From Brachycybe producta (Eukaryota > Arthropoda > Diplopoda > Playtdesmida > Andrognathidae), in NCBI GenBank assembly GCA_036925085.1, contig JAUPFP010000012.1:450001-514000 (forward strand): a stretch of DNA of 64,000 nucleotides, given 5' to 3'. Both the position numbers and the translations under genes were made by a program. Within the stretch, counting starts at the first letter, position 1; each line of letters begins with the position of its first letter. Below the pieces are notes generated by a model, which saw only the letters and a list, made by a program, of their open reading frames with translations, was not told the origin of the DNA and ran no database searches. Shown in pieces: positions 1-12,149 of this stretch.

Positions 1-430
1 ATAAAAGGGCGGAGCAAAAGAAATTCTAATGCTGGGCACAATTGCCTGTGATAAACTGTAGTTTAATTTTGCTACTATTATCCCCTCCTCTTTTTATATT
101 TGAAAGAGAAAATGAGTTTTTTATTTTTTCTGGTGTGTGCATGTGTGTCATTTGTTTCTTTTTTACTCCTTTCATTTCAATTTCAGTCACCCCTTCCACT
201 TTTTCTCCCTCCACGTTCCTCTCCCCCTTCTATACTTTCCAACCTTTTCCCTCTCCAATTTAATATTGTGGGGTTCTTGGATGTGAAGGGTACAACACAT
301 AGTTGAACTTGAGAGAAAAAAGCAGTTCATTTATTCAAATTTATATAAATTCCGACGTGTTTCAAGGTTTGTACAGGGTTATCACAGACTGATGGATAGA
401 CACCCACACACACGCACACAAAGCCGGCTT
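1..430 (-). mobile_element. Helitron-like family H1 copy, truncated by window edge
   Basis: The segment matches other copies at 18514-18935 and 45725-46230 (same orientation) and 19905-20185, 20205-20613 and 45055-45512 (reverse). It begins inside the small foldback block (GGGCGGAGCAAAAGAAATTC then GGGCACAATTGCCTGTG), runs through a pyrimidine-rich stretch, and ends at a (TA)n tract. Its 3' terminus with hairpin and CTAG lies off the window. The short open frames here are in low-complexity sequence and are not genes. Confidence 0.6.
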
Positions 431-470
431 AATATATATATATATATATTTATATATATACATATATGTA

Positions 471-546
<76 letters not shown>
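431..546. repeat. (TA)n microsatellite
   Basis: This is an almost pure TA dinucleotide tract with a few C and G interruptions. It joins the Helitron-like copy on the left to the mariner element on the right. The I/Y-rich open frames through it are repeat artefacts. Confidence 0.95.
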
Positions 547-553
<7 letters not shown>

Positions 554-596
554 CAGGAATATGTATATGTCAGGAAATCTGGCACCCTTTTTAAAC

Positions 597-1899
597 ATTT
601 AATAACTTTTTCAAAAATCATCCGATTATTATGAAATTTGGCACAACTGTAGATGAGAATGCCTTCTTTTAGAATTTAAGCCGCCTTTAATTTCTCACAA
701 CAGTTTTTTTGGTCTGCAGAGTTCGCTGTAGCACAGTGGCGCGATTACCAATTGGTTTGTCTGCTAGCTTTAAAATGCCGTTCACTGAAGAAGACAAAAT
801 TGCCATCAATTTTCTACGTGAAAACAAAAATTATGTTGCTAAACGAATTCTTAAAGAATTTTCAAACAAAGGATGGAGTTTACACGAACTGAACCACCTT
901 CTTCAAAAGATAAACGAAACCGGCAGTGTTCTGCATTGGAAAGGCAAGGGGAAACCGGACTGCACTCATTGACGATAACATCAATGCCGTTAATGAGCTC
1001 ATTTTGAGTCAGGAAGAACAACCGCAAACACATCGCTCCCAAAGTGAAATTGCTCATCTGACAGGTGTTTCGCAAAGTATTGTGTCCAGAACAATGAAAA
1101 AGGAACTCAACTTAAAATGTTTCAAAATACATCGGGCAACGGAATTAACTTAAAGTAACAGTGTCTCGTCTTTCACGTTGCAAACAACTTTTGCGTCGTT
1201 TCCCAGATTACAAAGTGAGCTTCTTATTTTTCACAGATGAAAAAGTTTTCACTGTTGCTCGACCTACCAATAAGCAGAACGATCGTGTTTACGCGCCAAC
1301 TACCACTAGAAAGATTGACATACCCGCTGAACGATTGCTGCGAATGAAACCAAAGTTCAGCAAATCAGTAATGGTGTCAGTGGGTGTGTCATTGTTGGGT
1401 GCCACAGGAATTAATTTTGTTGAAACGGGAGTCGAAATTAATGGCGAATACTACTGCAACGAACTTCTGAAAAACTGTTTCCTTCCTGACATGAAGGAAA
1501 TGTCAGAATTCTTCATTTTCCAGCAGGATGGAGCAACTGCTCACACTGCCAAGGATACAGTTGCGTTTCTCACCCAGGAAACACCCGAATTCATCGAACC
1601 GACTTTGTGCCCACCCTGTGGACTATGGCATTTGGGGCATCATGCAAGAAAAGGTTTACCGAAGCAAACTAAACAGCATTGATGAGCTGAAAAATCGGAT
1701 AACACAGGCTTGGAGTGAGCTAGACCAAATCATCATAAACGCTGCAGTGCAAAAGTGGTGGATCCGACTAAACGCGTGTTGCAGCTGGCGGTGGACATTT
1801 TGAACACAAATTGAAATAGACAAAATGTTAGTTAACATTTCATCTACAGTTGTGCCAAATTTCATAATAATCAGATGATTTTTGACCGAGTTATTAAAT
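597..1899 (+). mobile_element. Tc1/mariner-superfamily transposon with long TIRs
   Basis: Two near-identical inverted repeats of about 64 bp bound the element: 597-661, and the reverse complement of 1836-1899. Both contain TTATTATGAAATTTGGCACA. TA-rich DNA flanks both ends, as expected for insertion at TA, but the flanking microsatellite prevents an unambiguous target duplication from being called. The interior is filled by one broken transposase reading frame on the + strand. Total length of about 1.3 kb is typical for mariner elements. Confidence 0.9.
774..1803 (+). pseudogene. Mariner transposase, inactivated
   Basis: The start is the ATG of MPFTEEDKIAI. The N-terminal helix-turn-helix region runs in one frame to a stop near 970, continues in a second frame (IAHLTGVSQSIVSRTM) to about 1150, and resumes from 1161. 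Catalytic-domain landmarks include FTDEK near 1229-1243 (first Asp) and QQDGATAHTA near 1522 (second Asp). The third acidic position should lie in the SPDLNP-type motif, but CPP runs almost directly into PVDYGIWG near 1610-1635, so a small deletion and frameshift removed it. The C-terminal part (1640-1803) is in another frame. Frame breaks plus loss of the third catalytic residue make this a dead copy. Confidence 0.9.
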
Positions 1900-1980
1900 T
1901 TTGTATATATATTTATACATACATACATATTTAATTTTAACTATATTTAACTTTAAGACATTGGCTATTTTTCTGTAAAG

Positions 1981-2178
1981 ATTATAGAAGAACAAAATGT
2001 CATAAGGTTACAACTAAATGCTACTATTGACAACTTATGGCATCAACTTCAGTACCTTTTACAAGATTACCACACAAATGTAAACTGGAGACATGAAATT
2101 TTTCGAAAAATGGAGAGTGAAAATGTATGCAACGGAAAGGAAATTGTAAAGCAAGATACGTATTTGGAAAAAGTGATG
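1981..2178 (+). CDS. DRC2: DRC2-like exon (first in window)
   Basis: An acceptor TTTTTCTGTAAAG precedes the exon and donor ATG|GTAAGT follows it. It is exactly 66 codons, open only in the frame starting IIEEQNVIRLQLN. The peptide is a charged helix with Trp and Gln-rich heptads (IDNLWHQLQYLLQDY). It starts 82 bp after the mariner 3' TIR, so the mariner lies in the preceding intron. Confidence 0.7.
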
Positions 2179-5100
2179 GTAAGTCAAGTCTATTTTTTTA
2201 AAGACATGTTCTGAAATAAGAAGGTGAGTGAAAGATTCTAAAAAAAACTATTTACATATTTTGGCAATTAGACGCATAGCAGTCACAAAAACTACATTTA
2301 CTGAGTCCAACAAAGAAACATAAACTTATCAGAAACAACCAATGAGTGACAGGATACCATTTGGATACCGTAAGTGGGGGTGACTTTGTGACAGTTTTCT
2401 AGACTTTTTCACTGCTAGCAAAATTCTTTTTAATTGAACTCAAAACTAACTATTAATTTTAGTTACCTGATCCTTCTTCTACATACATCTTCTACATACA
2501 TTCTTCTGCATTGATGAAATCTATAATTGTAACAACAGCGGACTTATTTACATTAATAACATTTGTCACAAACTCACCCCTCACTTCGTGACAGGTGTAA
2601 TATTGGTAGTAAACACATGGGAAAGAGAAGATGTCACCAAGTAACCCAGCACAACCTTTATTTAGACGTAGTTTCACACATTTGTTTTAGAATTAACAAC
2701 TAAATTAAATCAGATTTTATCATAAAAATGAATAGAAATTTAAGTGAGAATTTTCTTAGATGGCATTATGGTCATTCCAACTCTTTTATTTGTACAGCCC
2801 CATCTGTTGGGCAGATTGATCAGCACAAGTACTTCTTGACTGGAATACAAGATTTCATCTGGGGTTGATGGCCATTTCCAATTCTTTCTGCCCCTTTCTA
2901 TTGCTCTAACCATGAAACTAACTCTTCCAGGGAAGAGTTGCCTCTCAAAGTTGATCGCTTGGGGGAGCAGATGAAATCCTTATAGAGGTCTGCTAGGCTG
3001 CTTGGAGTAGGCAGCCATGTGGACACCATGTTATGTGCAGACATGCCTCTCCACATAGGTTTCCATTGGATCCTATTGGGGGAAATTTGAAGTTGTGCAG
3101 CTGTCTATCGCAGAAGGACCCACCTGGGGTATGCAATGCCAGGCCAGCCAATATTCTGAGCAGTCTGTGAAAGGTTCAAGTCGAGGGTTAACATCCTGCT
3201 AGAGGCTGGGTCGATACTATAGCCCCATGCTCATCTTCTGCATTTTGTTTTGTTTTGTTTGGTTGTTTTGTCACCTGTTATTTGGTGGTTGTTTAGAGTG
3301 TTTTGATCACATCAGTTCAGTGGCAAACATGCAATGTGCCGCCAATCTTGTTTAATAGCGACTAATGTGACACCACCCACACATGTGCCAGCAGCACATG
3401 TGTGAGTGAGGCGGCTCACTTTAATACTCCTTTCGCTGGATGGCACCCTGTGGTGTCTAGAACTGCCTTGTTTTGTAAGGTACCAAATTCGTTGAGATTT
3501 CAGTTGGAATTCTCACCAATTTTGACACAAACGATTTTTAAGAGAAAATAGTTTCTAAAAATAGAAACTTCAAATAGAAAATTAGAAGTTTCTCACGAAT
3601 GAAAATAGCCATTAATTCCAGAGTAAGTTCTCTGGAATTATTTAAATTCTTCTAGGAATTTAGTGCCAAATAAGGAGATATTTGGGAACCAATGGTCACC
3701 ATTGGTCAGTCAAACCTTTGGAAGAACCTTAGTCAATAGTGGCCCCTCCCAAGGGCCAAGGGGATAAAAGAACTTGAATAAGGCAAGCTCAAGGCTGATT
3801 TTCTGAAGCCGATTTTCGGAAGTTGGTTTTCAAATTATGTTCGATAGTACATTGTGAAATCGAAGTTCCAGTTTGATACTATTTGGGACTTAGAAGAGGG
3901 ATATTTTGAGTTCAGAATATAATCAAGTCAGTCGCTTATGTTATTTCATTCTGCTTATAATGTACCGTATTGTCATATAAAATAAATCAGTTTGAACGTT
4001 AAAGAAAAATCTTTTTCTTATTTGCCTAAACACCTCTGGGAGGTGTGAATCATGGTAGTGAATCATGGCTAACTGAAGATGTTTCTTCCGCGGAAGGTTT
4101 CCCCAACAGTTTAACATATTCCGAAAAGATCGGAACTTAATCAAAGGTGGAGGTGTATTTCTTGCTATCAATAAAAACCTTACATCAAAAAGACAACCCC
4201 TTTATGAAGGTGATTGTGAGGCAGTTTGTTGTAGCATTTCACTTCATAATGGGAGAAAAATTTTCTTATTTTCATTCTATCGCCCACCTTCAAGTGACGA
4301 GGAGGAATTACTCCAATTTAGAAAATGTTTAGATTCCTTATTTTCTACCCACAAACATGCATTAGTTCTCATTGTTGGGGATTTTAACCTTCCAGAAATA
4401 AATTGGAAAAATTATACTGTTGACTCAAAGTGCTCTAGTAATAAATTAATAGATATACTGCTTGATAGTGTATGCACATATTCTCTGGATCAACTAGTGC
4501 AAACCCCTACATGCTGCACCATTACAACAGCTAATATTCTAGATTTAGTTTTTTACGAACACCACAGAAAATGCCAAATCAATTGAAATAGCTGATGGCA
4601 TAAGCAATCACAAAATTATTTACTTAGAATTTGCCATCCATTTTGAAAAACTTCAATCAGCTTCCCGAAAAGTCCTACAGTACAATAAAGCTGATTGGGC
4701 TAATTTTAAGCTCTTTGTAACAAATGAACTGAAAAATAAAAATAAAAGTGGACTATCAAAAGATGTAAACCGACAGTGGTCATTGTTTGTCAGTGTCATT
4801 TCTAATGGCATAAATAATTTCATCCCATTCAAAAATGTAAAATCAAGCTTGGAACCAATTTGGTACACCACTGAGATACGCCGCGCTCTTCGTAAACAAC
4901 GCAAATTTAGATCTAAAATGAAGATTAACATGAATGATACTATTAAATTGCAGTTTAATTCCCAGCGATGTCTTGTGAAAAGCTTGCTTAAAAAAACACT
5001 AAAACTTTACTAATATTGTCTTAGGGGCATCACTCCATAAGAATCCCAAGTTGTTCTAGAAATATGTAAAAAATCTCAACAAAATTCAAAATAATATAAC

Positions 5101-8100
5101 TTCAATTATAACACCACTTGGTGATGTCTGTACTGACAAACAGGTTATTGCAAGCACACTTAACGATTATTTCAAAAGTGTCTTTTATGCTAATGATGGC
5201 AATGAGGAACTACAATTTGGCACCTTATCTCATGTCATGCCTGATATAATCATAAACTCCACTGGATTACAAAATTTGCTTTGTAATCTAGATGTTAATA
5301 AATCAGCTGGTCCAGATGAAATCTCGCCAAGATTGCTAAAGGAGCTGGCCACAGAATTTAGCCCTTTTTTAAGTAAACTTTTCCAAGATTCCCTTGATAG
5401 TGGTATACTGCCTATGGCATGGAGGCAAGCAAATATCTGCCCAATTTTTAAAACAGGAGATAAAAATTGTCCAAAGAACTATATACCCATTTCTCTGACC
5501 TCCATTGTTTGTAAAACTCTCGTGCATATAATTTATTCTAATACAATCAAGAATTTAAAAAACCATAAATTAATTCATGAAAACCAGCATGGTTTTCGAA
5601 AAGGCAGATCATGTGATACCCAACTAGCATTATTCATTCAAGACATACAATCTGGCTTGGATAGTAAGGGCGAATTTGACTTGGTATTTTTAGATTTTAG
5701 AAACGCATTTGATACAGTGAAGCATTCACTACTAATTAAAAGAATGATGACTTTTAACCTAAATAAACAAGTAATTTCGTGGACATCATCATTCTTATCA
5801 AATAGACAACAGCGAATCCAAATTGATGGTGCTGTGTCAGACTGGGCTAAAGTAACATCTGGTGTAACTCAGGGTAGCATTCTTGGACCACTGCTTTTCC
5901 TTCTGTTCATAAACAATCTGGCAGACAGAAGCAACAGTACGATGCATTTGTTTGCAGATGATGCTGTTGTTTACTGGAGGATTAGGGATAATGAGGATAG
6001 TGAAGTCCTCCAAAGAGATCTAGACAGTGTTGAAGAGTGGTGCTCTGAGTGGCATTTACAACTGAATAGGAGTAAATGCAATGTTATGCGAGTTTCCCAA
6101 AAGCGAGAATCGTGCAAGGCAGATTACACAATGGGAGATGTTCAGCTAACCCATGTTGATACCATCAAATATCTTGGCTTAACCTTGTCCAAGGACATGC
6201 TTTGGAAAGATCATATAACCAAAGCAGTTGCCAAAGCTAAACAAAGGCTACGGTTTGTCCAATGCACCCTTAAACATTGTAAAGAAAATGTAAAGGTCTG
6301 TTACTTTACCCTAGTTAGACCTATCTTAGAATATTGTTCCCAAATTTAGAGCCCATTTAGAAATAACCTAAAACAAGAAATAGAAATGGTGCAGCATAGG
6401 GCTGCAAGATTTGTAAAGGGACGGTATGCATATACTGACAGCATATCGTCTATGCTCCAAGAGCTAGAATGGAAATCATTAGCAGGCCGAAGAAATGAGC
6501 AAAGCCTCGCTCTTCTGGGACATTTGCTGTCTTGTGATAACATTACCCTGCTTAATGGTTTACTAACTAAAAATCCTAGTAAAGGTAGATTTGGGCATTC
6601 AAAGACTTTCATATTTTTGATCTTTTCTTTCTATTGTTATTAGACTATGGAATTCTCTTCCTGTGAATAGTTCTTTGTTAGGACGATTTCAATTTCATAA
6701 TTATTTTTAAATAATAACAATCAGTCGTGATTGGGAGCAATCCCCCTGCCACATGGCTTTCGTGCTGATTGCAGGTGTATTTAATTGAATTAAATTGAAT
6801 ATTTTCCAGGGACATCTAATACCTATTACACACCTGATAATTGAAATGAATTTAAATAATAAATGTGTTCTACAGAGCCCTGTAAAGGACAAACAAGCAA
6901 TATGTCGAATTCAATTTATTCAATTAATAATCAGAAAATATTGAGTTTATATACTTAAATATAATATATAAACAATTAACAAAATATTGATTTAGTATTT
7001 CAATTTATGCATTAAATGCATCAAATGCATTTAAATTATCATGTGTGTACTAGGTATAACTGGATTCCATATAATTCACCTAAACACATTTAATTTGAAT
7101 TCATTTAACTCATGTATGTAAAATGTACAAGGTATAAAAGGTTTCATGCCACAGTTTTTAGGGATATAAAGGTTGTTGACCTTGTTGTGGAAGAGACAGT
7201 TTGTGCAGTATTTTGAGGTTGCGGCCAAAAGCTGTGCTCTGGTCAGTATTGTACTTTGCTATTTTTAATGCATTTTGTTATATTTTTACCTCAAGTTCTG
7301 CTGGTCGAAGTGAAGCCTGCTTTTTTGTACATAACTTTAAGTTTTATATTATATATAAAACAAAGTCGATATTTCTTTGCACATCATAGGCTTTTGAACG
7401 GTGAGGGCTGGCGTCATGCAATTTGCACAGGTTATTCTTTCCGGAATTTCCAAGTTAATGCAGCTATTTTCAGCTCGCTATGTCATTTCTTTCCGGAGTT
7501 TTACATGTGGTGTGCATCTTCATATATAGGCAATGAGGATTTTTTTTGTTATTCGTTGCTTAACGTTCCCATCAACATCGAGGTTATATCAGGGACATTA
7601 CAAGACAGTTTCAATACAAAGACCATTTTCCATGCACAAGTCAACTCATCAATACAAACGCAATACAGTACAAATCAATACAAATGCCATGTTCCAACTA
7701 CAAGTCAGTTTTTACAAATCCAAGTCAAATTTCAAAGCCAAGTCAATAGGTAATACAAGTCATACCAGAACAACACAAACATCCATGCCCTTGCCAGGAT
7801 TCGAACCCGGGACCCCCAACACTGCAATCGGAGATCTTCCCATTGCACTACCGAGGCGTCGGCAGGCAATGAGGATGGGACCTCGCAAGCTAAATATCGA
7901 TATTGACATCGATAGTGATATCTAAGAGGTCACTATCGATGGTTCAATATGGAATATCACCATCGAAATATCGATACTATCTATGGCCATCCCTAATAGA
8001 CAAACCGTTTTATTTTAAAAAGATTAGGAACCTGAAACGGGGAAAATAGTTTCGATGCCTTAACATAGGCAATGCACCCCTGCGGAATTTCATACTAACA

Positions 8101-11100
8101 CATAAATAATGAATTTTTGAAGAGGTGCGGAATTCTAGAAACCTGCAGAAGTGTATATAAAGCTGCAGAATTTTTTTGGCTGGCTGTGAAAGGGGTGTGG
8201 TTTTGGGTCAGGATAAAAAGATGAACGGAATGAACATTGGGGTAACTCTAAAACATGACACAGAATGCAAATAGAATTAGATGAACACTATACTATAGAT
8301 GAACACCCATTTTAAAGGGATGAACAGAGAGAAATAAAAGGATGAAAAATGAACATACTTTAAAGGGATGAACATGGTTTCAAGGGGGATGAACATAGTT
8401 TTAAGGGGGATGAACATGGTTTTACGGAGATGAACATGGGTTTACGGGAGATGAACATGGGTTTAGGGGATGAACATGGGTTTATGGGATGAACATGGGT
8501 TTAGGGGGATGAACTTGGATTTAGGGGAATGATCATGGGTTTAGGGGATGAACATGGGTTTAAAGGGGATGAATATGGTTTTATGGGAGATGAACATGGG
8601 TTTAAGGGGGATGAACATGGTTTTATGGGGGATGAACATGGGTTTAAGGGTGATGACCAGGGTTTTATGGGAGATGAACATGTGTTTAAGGGGGATGAAC
8701 ATGGTTTTAAGGTGGATGAACATGGGTTTAAGGGTGATGAACATGTGTTTAAGGGGGATGAACATGGGTTTAAGGGGAATTAACATGGTTTAAGGGGGAT
8801 GAACATGGGTTTAAGAGGGATGAACATGGTTTAAGGGGATGAACATGGTTTTAGGGGGATGAACATGGGTCATCCCCCTTACATTTCTTAACAGTGAAGA
8901 TGAAAGTCAATAAAAGTTATTTCTTTTAATTGTTTACTTTACCCGAACGAAGCTGGGTAGTAATGCTAGTTGAGTATAAAACCATCATTCTATCTGTATG
9001 GCTGGCAGGCATGTAAATACAGAGAGATACAGCCATTTTCCCTGCCCTTTTATGAGCGTCATACCAAATATCAACCAAATCGAAATTGACGTCAGACCAC
9101 GTAAGAAACTAATTACAGGTAGAAGTTGCTGGTCCTCAAAAAAGGTGCGGGGCAAACGACTGTATCTTACCGTATTTACTTGCCTGTTATGGCTGGGTCT
9201 TATGCACTCATTATTTACTGGGTTGTTGGGGGCTGGTTTGCTAAGTCTTTTTCATTCATTTCTTATTTTTTTGTTCAGTTACTCAGTAGTTGAACTGAAA
9301 TAACTTATAATTGTATAATTTCAGGTTCACATTAATCATGAGAAGCAGAAACTTAAACTTTTACAACGTTTAGAACATCAAGCACTTCAGCGAAACACAA
9401 CGGCAAGTTAATATATGCCATTTCGTAATATTAGTAGTAATAAAAGATTTTTTTTATTAGCAACGGGACTTATTGAATTCAACATGCATTTCTATAAAAG
9501 TGAAAGTACAGCGTGCAAGTGTTGAAAATTGTAGATACTTGATGATTCTATCCAAAGAAAATTTTAATGTTATACAAAGACTCAAACATCTGCTATGCAA
9601 AGTATGTTGAATACTTTACTAGGTTTTAATGTTTCAGCAATCTTTCTGTTAAAGGCCTTCCTAGAGCTGAAGAAGACTATCTGAAATGATGTTTTTAAAA
9701 CTTTTTTCTTCTAAACAGGTGTCATTTTCAGAAGGTTCTTAAATGTTTTTAGCATTATTGCAGAACCTTTTGATAATGAAACACTCTAAAAATTGGTCAC
9801 ATTGCAGCAATGTGATCATAACCAATTGTAGAAAAACTTAAGGATGTGTTCTCAATGTCTTACAATTGGACAACATACCGTTCTTTCAATTTTGTCATTT
9901 TGTATTTCAGAAATATAGGAAGGTCTTAAACATTGCTTACCCTTTACTTACTGTACTAATGTTTTTTAAGCTCACTCCCTCTATTTCGTATATTTGGTTC
10001 GACATTTATAGCTCGACAACGTACACAAATAACACTTATTGATTAGACATTGTTTGTTTTTCGTCTACAGCTGTCATTGTCTATTGTAATCTGAAAGTTG
10101 CACTTTGACTAGACATTTGACTAAAAATATTTATTTTATGTTCTTTTCCTGATAGTAGTGGTGGGGATGCAGGCATTCAGTGATGCAGTATCTCATCGGA
10201 AGCGTTCAAAAGTGTACAGGTTGTTGGTGCATGTTCACATGCACCTGGCGGGGTGGTGGGTGATCCTTAAAGGGTCGCGGCTATTGGCCCAGTCTGAGTC
10301 AATCAGCCAATACCCGTGATGCAATTGTGCGTGGTATAATCTGGGTATTAGGGATGTGACGAGAAATGGACCCACTTGAATATGATAACCTGGTCTGCAG
10401 AGACCACCAAAAAAGTGGGTGTAGACGAAATCCTAGTGGTTGCCTGCTCCATTGCATGGTAGGCAATAGCAAGACGGCCATGTTGTGTCATGTTTGGAAC
10501 CACTTGTCACCACTTGTCAGAGGTGCCTCACCAGGTGGCATCATGGAGGAATGACATCACCTGGTCGGGTATATAGGTCGATGCACAGGCTGATTATAGA
10601 GGGAGTGCTGCACCTAGAAGTTTTGTGGCCAGAGGCTCTGCTTCGGTTTAATCTGCCTCTTGTGCCACATTGGCACTTGTATATTTATTATTGTGTTTCT
10701 GTTATGTTATTACCAGATGGCCAACGACTGGCTAGCAGATGCAGTATTACATTTCTTTTAGTCTAAGTTACCGAAATGAACTTTCTTACTTCTAGCTAGT
10801 TTTTGTCTCTGCATCAGTACATTAAGGGATTGTGCTTGCGGGTGACATTCGGCATGCATCGGCCCGCATTATTCCTTTTGGGACAGTTCGAAATGGTCCC
10901 AACTGTTTCTTGTGTTACCGGTATTTTTGTCTTGTTGTTGTCATATGTTGGCGAAACTTGGTGTGGGACTCCTTCGTACATGGAACCTTCTTGGCATCGT
11001 AGTTCACCATCGTACACTCTATGGTATGTTCCCGCCCAGCAGTAAGAGTCCATAGGTTGAGAGAAAAAAATTTGACCAGTTTGGATTGTGGCAAATGAGA

Positions 11101-12090
11101 AATTGCATTTTGTAACCTGCCACTATTACTGCAATCCAATTTTGCATCAACTCTGATGAAATTATGTGTAGAGATATGGTGTCTTGGACATCTCTGAGCA
11201 GGGCTTGTAACCCAGCACATTGGTAGAGGAGCTCACCCTTTTAACAGTCCAACTGACTGTAACCATCCCAACCCTCCCTGGAAGCAATGGTCAACCGGGG
11301 ACTGACGTGAGTCATTGGTACCACGAAGCACAGTGATGGACGGTGTTTCCCCTGGAAACCCCTTCCACAAACAACTTCCTAAGTAACGGGACAAAAGTCA
11401 GTTTTAAAAAAGGAATAATACGGTTTAATTAACTCAAGTAGATGCACAACTCACCTAGAAAAGAACATGGAAATACAAAAACATAATATATTAACAAACA
11501 TGTGGCTGGAGGGCATATTTCTGCAACTGCCCCAAAGAACGACCGACCTGGCCATTATGTATCCCCAGGTTACTCCTCCTGGGAGATAGCTGCACTTCTT
11601 CACCTTTCACCCCTATGGAAAGAAGCGTGGCTGGAAACAATATGGCACCTGCCTGGCTAGTTACCAGCACTAGCCTAGCAGACCACCATCAGGAATTCGT
11701 CTGCTCCTCCTAATTAAAGAGAACAAAACCAGGTCATGACAGCTATGGCACGTGGTGCTATGGCCAGGTGAGCTTAAGTCTGTTCAGACCTATTACTGGA
11801 AGTACATGAACTATGCTTATCATAAAAGTCCCCAGGAAGAGAAAGTCTATCACCTTGCAAGGACAGTTTGTAGATTTCAGCTGTGGCCAAAGGATCAGCC
11901 CTTGCCATTTGCATGAATTTTATGTTTTGTTGACCTGGGAGGCTATTTCATCTTTTATAAAATAAATTGCTCCTTTTTAGCTGGCCAAAGTTTAGCCAGC
12001 TTTCTTGTAAATAAGACAAATAGGCAAAAATAGATTCATAAAACATCAAAAAAGAAAAGAAAACATTTTGAAAATAACAGTAATCATACC

Positions 12091-12149
<59 letters not shown>

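Larger units (their letters stand above)
2179..4080 (+). other. DRC2 intron, 5' part: no gene; decayed repeats
   Basis: No convincing exon was found. The stretch holds an imperfect foldback near 2375-2600 (GGGTGACTTTGTGACAG against its inverse CTCACTTCGTGACAG), a repeat block at 2960-3070 shared with 31995-32060 and 50593-50660, and an LTR-like stretch at 3480-3960. That stretch has a GGGATAAAAG TATA-like motif near 3761. Confidence 0.5.
4085..6800 (+). mobile_element. Non-LTR retrotransposon (CR1/Jockey-like LINE), 5'-truncated
   Basis: One element carries an apurinic endonuclease-like region (about 4140-4600), a linker (4600-5230) and a reverse transcriptase (5237-6640), in the usual ORF2 order. 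The 3' end is probably near 6800, where an A/T-rich tail of short AATTGAAT-type repeats follows, as in several CR1-group lineages. It lies in sense orientation in the DRC2 intron. Frameshifts and stops show it is no longer coding. Confidence 0.85.
7350..8969 (+). mobile_element. Helitron-like element H3, copy a (non-autonomous)
   Basis: The 3' terminus has a GC hairpin (ACCCG...TGGGT, 8940-8958), then AGTAATG, then CTAG followed by T, which fits the Helitron rule of a subterminal hairpin and a CTRR end. The 5' end begins near ATAAAACAAAGTCGATATTT. A second copy at 37066-37994 shares both ends and the interior. Between the ends are TATCGATA-type short dyads (about 7893-7976) and a 22-bp minisatellite. 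No Rep/helicase coding sequence is present. It is interrupted by a SINE at 7541-7863. Confidence 0.7.

Noticed and set aside
7788..7863. Functional tRNA gene
   Set aside because: A and B boxes are present, but the cloverleaf is imperfect and the segment is the head of a SINE with its own target duplication and A tail.
8529..8793. Open frames with repeated DEHGFKG, NMGLRG or PLKPMFI
   Set aside because: They are translations of the 22-bp Helitron minisatellite in different frames and are not conserved in the sister copy.
10299..11220. Several 60-100 codon frames on both strands
   Set aside because: They are mutually overlapping in GC-richer intron DNA, with no motif and no splice-bounded continuation; probable LTR debris.
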